Shown here in pieces: positions 43,876-54,536 of a stretch of 64,000 nucleotides of DNA. Numbering within the stretch: position 1 is the stretch's first letter; every line of letters starts with the position of its first letter. The stretch spans positions 64,639-128,638 of the forward strand of contig JADGAV010000007.1 of NCBI GenBank assembly GCA_015231825.1. The letters are read 5' to 3'. The notes under the pieces are model-generated. The model saw only the letters and a list, made by a program, of their open reading frames with translations. It did no database searches and was not told where the DNA came from. The position numbers and the translations under genes are program-made. Source of the DNA: SAR324 cluster bacterium (GTDB lineage Bacteria > SAR324 > NAC60-12).

Positions 43876-45717
43876 ATGCCGCATCACAATCAAATTTTAG
43901 TTACACTGATTAAAACCCGAAAAGTTTCCTACGCTTTTTCGATCCTCACACTGGTACTCGCCAGTTTTTTTGCCTTCACAATTCCGTATATCGGCAAGAT
44001 TTCCATTGACCGGATTATCGATCAAAATGCAGAGCCGCAAGCAGACTATGTGCAATCTGTCATCGATTTTTTGGGAGGAAAGTCCTACCTGTCGGAAAAT
44101 CTTTGGATCAGCGGAGGCTTGATTCTGCTGACAACGGGTCTTTACGGCCTGTTCATGTATCTGAAGGACTATTTCTCGGCTTCTGCCTGCGAATCGCTGC
44201 TCAGAGAATTGAGAAATCGCCTCTTTCACCAAATTCAACACTTGCCGAATACTTTTTACTCGGGTGTCGATACAGGAGACCTGCTGCAGCGCTGCACCTC
44301 CGATATTGATACTTTGCGAGAATTTTTAACCCATCAAGTAATGAATTTGGGACGAATTGTTATTCTTGTTATCGTCGTTGTGCCCTTGATGCTCATTCAA
44401 GATGTCAAGATGACCCTGATCTCCCTGATGCTGGTTCCTCTGGTTGTCATCTATGCGCTTCATTTTTTTGGAAAAATTAAAATAATTTTTCGGAAAGTCG
44501 ATGAAGCCGAAGGAGAGTTGACGACGATAGTTCAAGAGAATTTGACTGGCATTCGTGTTGTCCGGGCATTCGCCCGTCAGGATTTTGAAAATATGAAATT
44601 TGAAAACAAAAATAAAAAATATCGTGATCTGAACTACCAGTTGATTCAGCTTCTTTCGCGGTTCTGGTCGATTTCCGATCTGATGTGCTTCAGCCAGGTC
44701 GGATTGGTATTGATTGCAGGAAGTTGGATGGTTGGGCAGGAGATGATCACGATGGGAACTTTTTTTGCCTTTTTGATTTATACCTCAATGCTGATTTGGC
44801 CATTGCGGGAACTGGGCAAGGAACTCAATGAAACCGGAAAGGCAGTGGTGGCAATTGGACGTATTCACGAGATTTTGGAACAGGAACCTGAGCTTCAACC
44901 CCAAAAGGCATTGAAGCTTCCTCAACGAATCAAAGGGGAGATTGAGTTTCGCAATGTTTCATTTGGCTATGATCCGGAAGATATGATTCTGCGAAATCTC
45001 AGTTTCAAAATAAGGGCCGGTGAAACCGTAGCAATTCTTGGCCCGACGGGATCCGGAAAATCGACGCTGATTCAGCTGCTGCTGCGCTTGTATGACTACC
45101 AGCAGGGATCAATTCTCCTCGATAATCAGGAATTGAAGAAGATGAATCGATCGGAAATTCGTTCTCAAATCGGCACCTTGCTTCAGGAACCGTATCTGTT
45201 CAACCGGACTCTTGGAGAGAACATCAAGTTCGGGAAAAAAGACGCCTCCGATCAGGCAATGGTAGAGTCGGCAAAAATGGCGTCGATCCACCAGACTATT
45301 CTCGCATTTGAACATGGCTACAAAACGGTCATTGGAGAACGCGGAGTTTCTTTGTCGGGAGGTCAGAGACAGCGCGTCACACTGTCAAGAACCTTTTTGA
45401 AGGAACCGCCGATCCTGATCCTCGACGATACGTTGAGTGCAGTGGATACCAAAACCGAACAGAAGATCCTTGAAGCAATGCGCGAAAAACACGGGCATAG
45501 CACCACATTGATGATCACCCATCGGATCAGCTGCTGTTTGCAGTCTGACCGGATTTTGGTTTTAAAAGACGGAACCCTGGATCAGGAAGGAACACACGAA
45601 TCTCTGCTCAGGGTACCCGGTTTCTACCAGGAATTATGGAATATCCAAATGGGTCAGAAAGAGGATTTTCAACTTGACCTGCAAAAATCATTTCCACGAT
45701 CATTACCAAAGGAATAG
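43876..45717 (+). CDS. ABC exporter half-transporter, degenerate-site subunit
   Basis: Six-helix membrane domain plus ATPase, 613 residues. The ATG at 43876 follows GAGGTG; a longer frame to 43768 would run through the terminator. Walker A GPTGSGKST, signature LSGGQRQRV, switch His in MITHRISC. Walker B reads ILILDDTLSAVD: the catalytic Glu is replaced by Asp. The next gene encodes a partner whose signature is altered. In heterodimeric exporters such as TM287/288, the altered Walker B and the altered signature together form one degenerate ATP site, and the other site stays active. Probable multidrug or lipid-type export; substrate unknown. Confidence 0.9.
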   Translation: MPHHNQILVTLIKTRKVSYAFSILTLVLASFFAFTIPYIGKISIDRIIDQNAEPQADYVQSVIDFLGGKSYLSENLWISGGLILLTTGLYGLFMYLKDYFSASACESLLRELRNRLFHQIQHLPNTFYSGVDTGDLLQRCTSDIDTLREFLTHQVMNLGRIVILVIVVVPLMLIQDVKMTLISLMLVPLVVIYALHFFGKIKIIFRKVDEAEGELTTIVQENLTGIRVVRAFARQDFENMKFENKNKKYRDLNYQLIQLLSRFWSISDLMCFSQVGLVLIAGSWMVGQEMITMGTFFAFLIYTSMLIWPLRELGKELNETGKAVVAIGRIHEILEQEPELQPQKALKLPQRIKGEIEFRNVSFGYDPEDMILRNLSFKIRAGETVAILGPTGSGKSTLIQLLLRLYDYQQGSILLDNQELKKMNRSEIRSQIGTLLQEPYLFNRTLGENIKFGKKDASDQAMVESAKMASIHQTILAFEHGYKTVIGERGVSLSGGQRQRVTLSRTFLKEPPILILDDTLSAVDTKTEQKILEAMREKHGHSTTLMITHRISCCLQSDRILVLKDGTLDQEGTHESLLRVPGFYQELWNIQMGQKEDFQLDLQKSFPRSLPKE

Positions 45718-45722
45718 GAAAA

Positions 45723-47513
45723 ATGTCTGAATTTCAAACAGCTTCTCTTTTTGAGAACAAAGGGGTTTGGAAACAATTGTTTGTCATGTTTTTGCTTCCC
45801 CAAAAGAAACGATTTTTGTTACTGATCGCAGTTGCGGTTATTGTCGCTGGTATTGAAGCAACCTTCACAATCGTTACCAAACTTGTGATTGATGAGGTTG
45901 TCACACACGGCAAAGACGCCTATCTGCTGCAATATGCATTTATCTATTTCGGGCTGACGGTCAGCATCAGCGTCAGTGTCTTTATCTTTATTCTATTGGC
46001 AGGAAGATTATCCACGGAAATGATGTATCATTTGAGAAAACAAAGTTTTGAACATCTGCAGAAACTTTCTTTTTCATTTTATGATCGTCATTCCGTCGGT
46101 TGGCTGCTTGCAAGAATCACCTCTGATTGTGAACGGATTGCCCGTATTATTGCATGGGGGACACTGGATCTTTTTTGGGCGGGTCCGATGTTGCTGGGAG
46201 CGCTCATGGTTCTGCTGGTGCTGAATTGGAAGCTCGCACTGACCGTGATGGGCATTATTCCGGTATTGCTCGTCGTCAGCCTCTATTTCAAAAATCTAAT
46301 TCTGGAGAGTTCCCGGAGAGTTCGACGGACCAATTCTTTGCTGACTGCAACATACAATGAAGGGATCACGGGTTCGCAAACCAGCAAGATTCTTGTTCGC
46401 GAACAAGAGAATTTTGATGAGTTCAAAGTGTCTTCTGAAGAGATGCATGGATATTCGATCACCAATACCCTCCAGGCATCTGCCTATTTTCCATTGGTGA
46501 TCGTCACTGCAAGTATCGGGACAGGAGTGGCGCTCTGGATTGGAGGAGAATATGTCATTGGAGGTTTGATGACCCTCGGGACCCTGATTGCCTTCATCAC
46601 CTACACTCGAGATTTTTCTGAACCTCTTTTGCACATCGCCGAGGTGCTCACCAATCTGCAACAGGCGCAGGCCTGTGCAGAAAGAATTTTAGGATTGCTC
46701 AATGTTGCACCTGAAATTAAGGACTCTGCAGAACTCACAGAACAAATGAGACGCAGTAAAACCGAACACGTTAAAAACAATCTGCGGATCAAGGAAATCG
46801 AATTCAAAAACACCTTTTTTGCTTACAAGCAGGATCAGCCGGTTCTCAAGGATTTTAATATTAAAATTCCTGCAGGCAAAACAATTGCTCTCGTCGGACC
46901 CACCGGGAGCGGAAAAAGCACCATTGCTAATTTAATATGCCGTTTCTACGAACCGACGAAAGGTGAAATTTTAATCAATGGAATTGATTATCGAAAACGA
47001 AGTCTCAAGTGGCTGCAGTCGAACCTTGGGATTGTACTGCAGACGCCATTTTTATTCAGTGGGACGATTGAATCCAATATCCAATATGGCAACCTGACAG
47101 CATCGAAGCAGGAGATAGTAGATGCCGCGAAAATGGTGCATGTCCACGATTTGATCATGGCCATGGAAAATGGCTACAAAACCGAGGTTGAGGAAGGAGG
47201 CAGCAATTTTTCCACAGGGCAGAAACAGCTGCTTTCATTTGCAAGAGCTATTCTGGCCGATCCCCAAATTTTTGTGATGGACGAGGCCACCTCGGCAGTG
47301 GACACCCATACGGAACATCTGATCCAAAAAGGATTGAGCAAAGTTCTGGAAAACCGGACGAGCTTCATTATCGCGCACCGCCTCTCTACGATTCGGTCTG
47401 CCGATACCATTCTGGTGATCGAAGAGGGGGAAATCAAAGAACAGGGAAAGCACGAGGAGCTGCTCCAACTCAAAGGCAAATATCACGACTTGTATCAAAC
47501 ACAATTTATTTGA
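45723..47513 (+). CDS. ABC exporter half-transporter, catalytic-site subunit
   Basis: 596 residues, six-helix membrane domain and ATPase. Walker A GPTGSGKST, Walker B IFVMDEATSAVD with intact catalytic Glu, switch His in IIAHRLST. The signature reads FSTGQKQLL in place of LSGGQ. This complements the preceding subunit's Walker B change: the two changes sit in the same composite site, leaving a complete second site. It starts 5 bases after the first subunit's stop, with AGGAATAGG upstream. MsbA/LmrCD-type heterodimer is the likely assembly. Confidence 0.9.
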   Translation: MSEFQTASLFENKGVWKQLFVMFLLPQKKRFLLLIAVAVIVAGIEATFTIVTKLVIDEVVTHGKDAYLLQYAFIYFGLTVSISVSVFIFILLAGRLSTEMMYHLRKQSFEHLQKLSFSFYDRHSVGWLLARITSDCERIARIIAWGTLDLFWAGPMLLGALMVLLVLNWKLALTVMGIIPVLLVVSLYFKNLILESSRRVRRTNSLLTATYNEGITGSQTSKILVREQENFDEFKVSSEEMHGYSITNTLQASAYFPLVIVTASIGTGVALWIGGEYVIGGLMTLGTLIAFITYTRDFSEPLLHIAEVLTNLQQAQACAERILGLLNVAPEIKDSAELTEQMRRSKTEHVKNNLRIKEIEFKNTFFAYKQDQPVLKDFNIKIPAGKTIALVGPTGSGKSTIANLICRFYEPTKGEILINGIDYRKRSLKWLQSNLGIVLQTPFLFSGTIESNIQYGNLTASKQEIVDAAKMVHVHDLIMAMENGYKTEVEEGGSNFSTGQKQLLSFARAILADPQIFVMDEATSAVDTHTEHLIQKGLSKVLENRTSFIIAHRLSTIRSADTILVIEEGEIKEQGKHEELLQLKGKYHDLYQTQFI

Positions 47514-47522
47514 AGGAAATTT

Positions 47523-49310
47523 ATGTCACCCCTGATCACCTGTTCGAAGCTTAGTTATGCAGTGGCCAACAGATCTCTTTTTGAGCAAATTGACTTGTCC
47601 ATCAATCCCAACGATCGGATCGCCCTGGTCGGCTACAACGGATCAGGAAAATCGACCCTGCTTTCCTTACTGAATAAAAGTGAAATTCCTGATGAAGGAG
47701 AAATCGTTTACAAAAAGGATCTGCATTTGGAAACTGTCGAACAGTTTTTACCGGAACATTTGAAATCCTGCACATTGTTTGAAGCATTGCAGCAAAAAAC
47801 TTCTGAAGCCCAAAATTTACTGTCCTATCAAATTTCTGCACTATTGCACAATTTGGGGTTTTCCAGAGAAGAGTTCGATTATTTGGTTAAAGACCTCAGC
47901 GGAGGTCAGCAAAACCGTCTGATGTTTGCAAGAGCAGTCATTCATGAACCTGATCTGATCCTTTTTGATGAGCCAACCAATCACTTGGATTTGGGCAGTA
48001 TTCTGTTTTTTGAAAATTATTTCAAACATTCCTTAACTTGCGCCTTTTTGCTGATTTCTCACGACCGGAACTTTTTGGATTCCGTTAGCAACCGAACCCT
48101 TTTTCTCAGAGATCAAAATATTTACTCCTACAATTTGATATATTCTCAGGCACGATCGGCCTTGGCGGATTCGGACCAGGCTGCAATGGAAACAAGGAAA
48201 AATGAGGAAAAGAAAATTCATTCCCTGAAGATCAGTGCCAAACGATTGGCGACCTGGGGCAAGGTTTACGACAATGAGAAGTTTGCCAGAAAAGCCAAAA
48301 ACATGGAAAAACGGATAGAGAAGCTTCAAGAGGACAAGACCTTTGTCAGCCAGGGAACCGATCTGTCCCTGAATTTAAAATTCTCCGAAGCGCGTTCTGA
48401 TCATCTGTTGACGGTTCATCAAAAGGAAATTGTTTTTAGAAAATCAAATAAAAAACTCTTTCTGATTGAGGACTTTAAAATACGTCCAGGGGACCGAGTT
48501 GCCCTGCTGGGAAGCAATGGCCATGGAAAAACAACTTTTATTCGTACCCTTGTTGATGCATTCCAAGAAGAAACTGATTCAGCAGGGATCAGCTTCAGCC
48601 CGCAATGCAAAATCGGTTATTATGACCAGGAACTGGAACAGCTGGATCCTCAAAAGACAATTTTTGAAATACTGAGAATTCATTGTCTCGGGCACAACAG
48701 TGAACTGAGTCATCATCTGATTCAAGCAGGATTTCCCTACCAGGATCATCAGAAGCAGGTCAAGGTACTCAGCGGGGGAGAAAAAGCCCGCATCATGTTT
48801 CTGCTTCACAAAATCGAAAGACCAAACTTACTGATACTCGATGAACCAACCAATCATATTGACATCGAGGGAAAAGAAGAACTGGAAGAACAACTGATGC
48901 AGAGCGGCGCCAGTTTGTTGATCACCTCCCACGACAGGAGGTTTGTTGAAATTATTGCCACCCGGTTCATCCTGATTCAGAATGGAAAATTGGTCGAAAT
49001 TCACGATCCACAAAAATTTTATGATCGGGAATTGTCTTCATTGACTTCGGATGAGCCTCATGAAACTGCACAAAGCTCTGAAGAAAATCAGAAAGCATCC
49101 CTAGTTTCAGGAAGTGCAGAGGAGCTCTTGGAAATCATCCTGGAACTGGAGGAAAAATTGTCTGCAGATTTGCAGCGGAAAACCAAACACCAAAAACCAA
49201 AACTCCAGGAAGAATGGAAGGAGGCATTGAGATTTTACTATGAAGAGCTCGAATACCTGGAATCTTCATCCCAGGAAGAATGGATTTACATTAGAGGAAA
49301 AGTAAGATAA
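47523..49310 (+). CDS. ABC-F family ATPase
   Basis: Soluble protein of two ATPase domains with no membrane segments, 595 residues. NBD1: GYNGSGKST, LSGGQQNRLM, DEPTNHLDL. NBD2: SNGHGKTT, LSGGEKARIM, DEPTNHIDIE. The linker between them is a charged helical hairpin (KKIHSLKISAKRLATWG), and there is a C-terminal charged tail. ABC-F proteins bind the ribosome E site and relieve stalling; the YheS/Uup-like subgroup is plausible. AAGGAAA precedes the ATG, 10 bases after the exporter's stop, so it is likely co-transcribed with it. Confidence 0.92.
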   Translation: MSPLITCSKLSYAVANRSLFEQIDLSINPNDRIALVGYNGSGKSTLLSLLNKSEIPDEGEIVYKKDLHLETVEQFLPEHLKSCTLFEALQQKTSEAQNLLSYQISALLHNLGFSREEFDYLVKDLSGGQQNRLMFARAVIHEPDLILFDEPTNHLDLGSILFFENYFKHSLTCAFLLISHDRNFLDSVSNRTLFLRDQNIYSYNLIYSQARSALADSDQAAMETRKNEEKKIHSLKISAKRLATWGKVYDNEKFARKAKNMEKRIEKLQEDKTFVSQGTDLSLNLKFSEARSDHLLTVHQKEIVFRKSNKKLFLIEDFKIRPGDRVALLGSNGHGKTTFIRTLVDAFQEETDSAGISFSPQCKIGYYDQELEQLDPQKTIFEILRIHCLGHNSELSHHLIQAGFPYQDHQKQVKVLSGGEKARIMFLLHKIERPNLLILDEPTNHIDIEGKEELEEQLMQSGASLLITSHDRRFVEIIATRFILIQNGKLVEIHDPQKFYDRELSSLTSDEPHETAQSSEENQKASLVSGSAEELLEIILELEEKLSADLQRKTKHQKPKLQEEWKEALRFYYEELEYLESSSQEEWIYIRGKVR

Positions 49311-49417
49311 AAATCCTCTAAGTACAAGGGGTATGCTGCCACCCCCTGATCAAAAGATAATTTCTTACTCTTCTTACCCGGTTTCTTTAACAATCTATCA
49401 AACTCGAGGGGATATCC

Positions 49418-52400
49418 GTGCGAACAATACAACGGAGTTGGTTTTTTCTCTTTGTGAGCGTCTTCATTTTTGGGATGAATGCCGTCGCTTTCGCTCAGAC
49501 GACGGCAAGTGAGCACATCCCGGACGAGCTAAAACAGTGGATCCCCTGGGTATTGCATGGCAATGAAGACCATCAATGCCCGAGGAGTATCGAAAAATCT
49601 GATAATTTCCAATGCGTCTGGCCTTCTACTTTGTTCTTGAATATCAATAATTCGGGAGGAGAATTTTCCCAATACTGGAAACTTTACGATGAAAGCTGGG
49701 TTTTTTTACCGGGAAGTCCGAAGAATTGGCCACAGGAGGTCGTGGTCAATCAGCAAGACGGATTGGTGGCAAGCCATCAAAACAGACCGGCACTGCGGCT
49801 CAAGGCAGGAACCTTTCTCATCCAGGGGAAATTTAATTGGGAAAACATTCCTGAAAATCTCCAGGTTCCTGAAAACACAGGGAGAATTCAACTTGTCCTG
49901 GAAAACAGACGTCAAAACCTTCCAGACTTTGATCAAGAAGGCCGAGTTTGGTTTAAGCAAAGACAGAGTGCGGAATCGGAAAGCGAGGAAAATCAAGTTG
50001 AAATAAAGGTTTTTCGGAAAATTACAGATCGGGTCCCGATGATTTTTAGCAGTATTGTTTCTTTAAAAATTGCAGGCATCCCCCGAGAATTAATTTTGGA
50101 AGACCTTTTGCCGGAGGACTTCATTCCTCTTTCGCTGGAAAGTGAACTTCCTGCCCAGCTGGACAAGCTGGGGAGTTTAAAAATTCAGGTCAGAGCCGGC
50201 GAATGGGACCTCCAACTTGCCGCCCGGTCAACTGAAAATATTTCTGAAATCGAAGCGCCAAAATCTAGCCAAGCCTTATGGGGACAGGAAGTCTGGGTCT
50301 TTGAAGCACAAAATCATTTAAGGCAAGTTAATATCTCTGGAGTTCCTGCAATCGACCCCACACAAACTGATCTTCCTTCAAACTGGAAACACTTGCCTGC
50401 CTACCTGGTCCTTCCTGGACAAAGCATTTACTTCAAAGAAATAAAACGTGGCGATCCTATCCCGTCTCCGAATCAACTGACTTTATCCCGACTGTTGTGG
50501 CTGGATTTTGAAGGACGCGCCTACAGTTTTCAGGACCGCATTCAAGGAACCATCAATCGGAACTGGAATCTTTCCGTCAATTCCGCTCTTCAGTTGGGAC
50601 GAGCCACTATTGATGGAAAAGATCAATTGATCACAGTCTCGAAAACAGGCAAGCAGGGAGTTGAAATCCGGCAGAAACGATTGAATATGGTCGCGGAAGG
50701 AAGGATTGAAAAAACGAACTCTTTTCTTCCAATCAGCGGATGGGAAGAAGATTTTGACAGAGCAAGCATTTCCTTACGAACGCCTCCGGGATGGAAAGTC
50801 TGGGACATTTCAGGTGTGGACCAATTGAAGGGAACCTGGATAGAACAATGGACTTTGCTCGATCTCTTCCTGTGTTTTTTGATTGTCCTCGCTATTGGAA
50901 AACTGTGGGGGTGGAAATGGGGCGTAATAGCCTTTCTGGCGATCTTTCTGACCTATCATGAGCCTGATGTTCCCCAATGGATTTGGGCCCATGTGATTTT
51001 GGCAACAGTACTCTACAAAGTTTTGCCTGAAGGAAAGCTCAAAGGACTCTTTTTCCTCTATCGGTTTTTTAGTTTAATAGCACTCCTGCTTCTGGCCTTG
51101 CCCTTCATGCTGTCACAAGCAAGGAATGGTCTATTTCCCCAATTGGAGTTGGATCAGGAAGCAAGTCCCATGATTAGGCAGGAAGCGCTCAGGCCAAGCG
51201 TGATGAAAAGCCAGGCAATCACTGAAATGCAGCAGGTCCAATCGGCTCCCCCCCAAAAAGTTTTAAAAAGAAACTTCCTGAAACAGAGTGCCGCGATTTT
51301 GGAGGAAAAAACGATTTCTAAAGGATCCCGGCTGGATATTGATCCAAATGCACAATTGCAGACTGGTCCTGGAATACCAGACTGGTCCTGGCGTTCCATC
51401 GAAATGCAATGGAAAGGACCGGTGGAACAAGGCCAAACAATAAGTTTGTGGATCACGCCTCCCTGGATCAATCGGACGCTTTCCATAGTCCACACATTAT
51501 TGTGGGCATTGATTTTATTCTGCCTTTTTGAATTGAAGTACCAAAAAGGAAAGGGCTTCAAATGCTTGAAAATTCCAACTTGGAAGAAGTGGTTCAAACA
51601 GGGTACTGTTTCGATGATATTGTGCTGCCTTTTTTTAATCAGTTTTGAGAGTCAGCTAAAAGCAGAATTTCCTTCAGATGGCCTTTTACAAGAACTGCAA
51701 GACAGACTTTTATCTCCTCCAAAATGTTATCCTGCGTGCCTTTCCGCTCCACAAAGTCATTTGGAGATCAAAGCAGATCAATTATTGATTGAACTGGAGA
51801 TTCATGCCCTCGCTCATGTCCTCTTTCCTCTGCCGGGAAATCCTTCGCAATGGGGGATAGAGAACGCAATTCTTGATGAGAAACCGATTGAAGAAATGTT
51901 CCGGGATCGCAAAGGGCAGCTGCAGATTCCCTTGCTTCCCGGAAAACACAAATTGCGCTTGTCTGGAAATTTGAGAGATCGAGATAATTTTCAAATCAAT
52001 TTTCCAATTCGTCCGTATAGAATAGATGTCAAATCTGAGGGATGGCAGGTAGAGGGCATTCATCAAGGACGGATAAGCGAACGACAAATACATTTGAAGC
52101 GCATAAAAACAGCGGAACAAAGAGAGAACGCACCATTGGAAACCAGCGATCTCCCGTCTTTTGTCAAGATTGAACGTTTTATTCATTTGGGTTTGGATTG
52201 GCAAATTGAAACTTTGATTCAGCGCGATTCTCCTTCTCAGAGCTCAATTATTCTTCATTTCCCGCTTTTGCCAGGCGAATCGGTTACCACCGGAAATATC
52301 CAGGTTGAAAACGGTGTCGCGACCCTTCAATTAACACCTCAGCAAAAATCAAAAAGAATTGTTTCTTTGTTGAAGCAAAGAGATGAGATTGACCTGAAAG

Positions 52401-53560
52401 CTTCCGAAACAATGGAATGGAGAGAAGTCTGGAAGATCGAAGCGAGTCCAGTCTGGAATTTAACAACGGAAGGAATTCCTGTAATTCACCAGCAAAACCC
52501 GCAAAATTCCAGATTTTTGGAATGGCATCCGTGGTCTGGAGAGCAGGTGAAAATCAAGGTCTTTCGACCGGAAAGCTCAAAAGGGCAGCAGATGACGATT
52601 GATTCCAGTCAACTGACGGTCATCCCCGGAAAGACTTCCATCAAGAACAAACTACGATTTCGGCTACGAAGCAGTTTGGGTACTTCCCATCCCGTCAAAT
52701 TGCCCCCTGCGGGAAAACTGCAGAAAGTCAGCATCAATGGAAGAGCAGTGCCGATCCGGCAAAATGGTTCGTTGGTGGAACTTCCCATTGTTCCGGGATC
52801 TCATGAAATTTTAATTGAATGGAATGAAAAAAATCAATCGAACTTCATTTTCTCGGGTCCCTTCCTTGATGCAGGGATTCCGAGTGTCAATGCAACTATT
52901 CAATTTCAAATTCCAAATGATCGCTGGATTTTATCGGCGGGAGGACCGTCTTTGGGTCCTGCTGTTCTATTTTGGGGAAAGCTGCTGATCCTGTTGATCT
53001 TTGCTGTTGCATTGGGAAAAATCGAAAATACTCCGTTGAATACCCTCCACTGGTGCCTTTTGGCATTGGGGTTCAGTACCGTGGATCCTTTTATTTTGTT
53101 GATTTTTGTCGCATGGGTTCTCGCAATGAGATGGCGGCAAAATGCAGAAGAAACAATAAGGCCGCTGCTTTTTAATTTAGGACAAATAGGCCTGACACTG
53201 TTGACCTTCGCAATGTTTTTTGCCTTCTATGAAGCACTGCAAATGGGACTGCTGGGAGGTCCGGACATGGGCATCCGGGGGAATCATTCATTTCAGGGAA
53301 ATTTAAACTGGTATCAGGACCAGGTCGCTTCGACCTTGCCAAGCCCCTGGGTGCTTTCCATCCCACTTTGGGTATATCGTGTGGCTATGCTGTTGTGGGC
53401 GCTTTGGGTGGCATTGGCCATGATCAAATGGCTCAAATGGAGTTGGGAATCTTATAGAACTCCTTTACTTTGGAAACCATTAGGCCCTTTTTTCTGGAAG
53501 AAAAAAGCAAGAGAAGATAAAAAGGCTGAGCGGCTTTCGAAATCGAACAACGAAAATTAA
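49418..53560 (+). CDS. Large exported/membrane protein of unknown function (1380 aa)
   Basis: Not recognised. A signal sequence (SWFFLFVSVFIFGMNAVAFA) is followed by a 440-residue non-cytoplasmic region, then a group of membrane segments at about 475-575 (LLDLFLCFLIVLAIGKL, GVIAFLAIFLTYH, LFFLYRFFSLIALLLLALPF). Another soluble block, a further membrane pair around 685-745, a second long soluble region (about 750-1180) rich in beta-like strands, and four to five C-terminal helices close it. The start is GTG at 49418, after GAGGGG. The alternation of long extracytoplasmic domains and helix groups suggests an envelope-assembly or secretion role. It ends 7 bases from the convergent DMT gene. Confidence 0.8.
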   Translation: MRTIQRSWFFLFVSVFIFGMNAVAFAQTTASEHIPDELKQWIPWVLHGNEDHQCPRSIEKSDNFQCVWPSTLFLNINNSGGEFSQYWKLYDESWVFLPGSPKNWPQEVVVNQQDGLVASHQNRPALRLKAGTFLIQGKFNWENIPENLQVPENTGRIQLVLENRRQNLPDFDQEGRVWFKQRQSAESESEENQVEIKVFRKITDRVPMIFSSIVSLKIAGIPRELILEDLLPEDFIPLSLESELPAQLDKLGSLKIQVRAGEWDLQLAARSTENISEIEAPKSSQALWGQEVWVFEAQNHLRQVNISGVPAIDPTQTDLPSNWKHLPAYLVLPGQSIYFKEIKRGDPIPSPNQLTLSRLLWLDFEGRAYSFQDRIQGTINRNWNLSVNSALQLGRATIDGKDQLITVSKTGKQGVEIRQKRLNMVAEGRIEKTNSFLPISGWEEDFDRASISLRTPPGWKVWDISGVDQLKGTWIEQWTLLDLFLCFLIVLAIGKLWGWKWGVIAFLAIFLTYHEPDVPQWIWAHVILATVLYKVLPEGKLKGLFFLYRFFSLIALLLLALPFMLSQARNGLFPQLELDQEASPMIRQEALRPSVMKSQAITEMQQVQSAPPQKVLKRNFLKQSAAILEEKTISKGSRLDIDPNAQLQTGPGIPDWSWRSIEMQWKGPVEQGQTISLWITPPWINRTLSIVHTLLWALILFCLFELKYQKGKGFKCLKIPTWKKWFKQGTVSMILCCLFLISFESQLKAEFPSDGLLQELQDRLLSPPKCYPACLSAPQSHLEIKADQLLIELEIHALAHVLFPLPGNPSQWGIENAILDEKPIEEMFRDRKGQLQIPLLPGKHKLRLSGNLRDRDNFQINFPIRPYRIDVKSEGWQVEGIHQGRISERQIHLKRIKTAEQRENAPLETSDLPSFVKIERFIHLGLDWQIETLIQRDSPSQSSIILHFPLLPGESVTTGNIQVENGVATLQLTPQQKSKRIVSLLKQRDEIDLKASETMEWREVWKIEASPVWNLTTEGIPVIHQQNPQNSRFLEWHPWSGEQVKIKVFRPESSKGQQMTIDSSQLTVIPGKTSIKNKLRFRLRSSLGTSHPVKLPPAGKLQKVSINGRAVPIRQNGSLVELPIVPGSHEILIEWNEKNQSNFIFSGPFLDAGIPSVNATIQFQIPNDRWILSAGGPSLGPAVLFWGKLLILLIFAVALGKIENTPLNTLHWCLLALGFSTVDPFILLIFVAWVLAMRWRQNAEETIRPLLFNLGQIGLTLLTFAMFFAFYEALQMGLLGGPDMGIRGNHSFQGNLNWYQDQVASTLPSPWVLSIPLWVYRVAMLLWALWVALAMIKWLKWSWESYRTPLLWKPLGPFFWKKKAREDKKAERLSKSNNEN

Positions 53561-53567
53561 AATCCTC

Positions 53568-54536
53568 TCAGCTTTCTGTCTCAACAATAACGGCAGAAAA
53601 ACCCTCATTTTCTTCTCTGGACTCCGTTCCTTTGGCAATGCTGCTGATGCGAAATATTGCATATACCATCACCAGCGCACTCCCCCATTGGATCGGGGAA
53701 AGCAAGGAATCATTGACCAAGTAGTCAAAAAATATCGCAGAAATCGGAAAAAATAATTCACAGATGGTAGAAACCATCGCCGTCACTTTTTTCAGTCCGA
53801 AGTAATACAAGGCAATGGCTCCAGATCCGGTAGTGAGACCGATCAAGACAAAGATTCCCCAGTTCATCGGACTGATTTCCGTCCATTGTCCAATCGTGCC
53901 CAAAAACGTCACATAGAATAACATGATCAAAGTGGTCAAAGCATAGCGATAAAAAGTTGCCGTCGTAAATTCATAATTCATCATAATTCTTTTTCCGAAG
54001 ACCGTCGCACTGCCAAAGGAGAATGCCGCAAGCAATGAAAATCCAACAGCATACAAAGTATTGCGATCGGTGCCAATGTTTGGCAGTTGTCCCCCAAAAG
54101 AAAGGAAATAACTTCCGATTATCGCGAGAGATGCCCATTTAAAAAATTCGGATGTGACTTTCTCTTTTAAAATAACCGCTGCCATCACAATTGCGAATAC
54201 AGGCTGCAGCTTCTGCAGCAAAACGACGACGGAAAGATTTTGAAAATTAACCAAAAACAATGCTTTAACAATAGACATTGTGCCAACAGCTCCTCCCAGC
54301 AGAGCAATCAGACACAGGAATATGAAATCGGTTCTGGAGAATCTGGAAAGATGGGAATACTCTCGAAAAAAGAAGAGATTCATCGCCAGAAAAGGAAGCA
54401 AATGAAGCATGAAAACGACAAAACTGACGTCGAGATTGTAGAGTCTCGGTGTTAAAACAACACCATCAATCCCCCAGGCTGCCGCCGCAGTCGCTATGGC
54501 CATCATTCCCAATAATTTATTTTTATTTTTCAGCAT
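53568..54536 (-). CDS. DMT/EamA transporter, probable riboflavin uptake (RibN-like)
   Basis: 322 residues in two EamA halves, ten predicted membrane helices (MAIATAAAAWGIDGVV... first half; AVGFSLLAAFSFGSATVFGK second half). The ATG at 54536 follows GGAGG at five bases; a longer frame to 54554 is worse. An FMN riboswitch (54980-55121) lies upstream on the same strand, with no other minus-strand gene between. DMT-family transporters under FMN riboswitch control include RibN, a riboflavin importer, so this role is inferred here. The 440-base leader is long; another promoter inside it is possible. Confidence 0.82.
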   Translation of the reverse strand: MLKNKNKLLGMMAIATAAAAWGIDGVVLTPRLYNLDVSFVVFMLHLLPFLAMNLFFFREYSHLSRFSRTDFIFLCLIALLGGAVGTMSIVKALFLVNFQNLSVVVLLQKLQPVFAIVMAAVILKEKVTSEFFKWASLAIIGSYFLSFGGQLPNIGTDRNTLYAVGFSLLAAFSFGSATVFGKRIMMNYEFTTATFYRYALTTLIMLFYVTFLGTIGQWTEISPMNWGIFVLIGLTTGSGAIALYYFGLKKVTAMVSTICELFFPISAIFFDYLVNDSLLSPIQWGSALVMVYAIFRISSIAKGTESREENEGFSAVIVETES

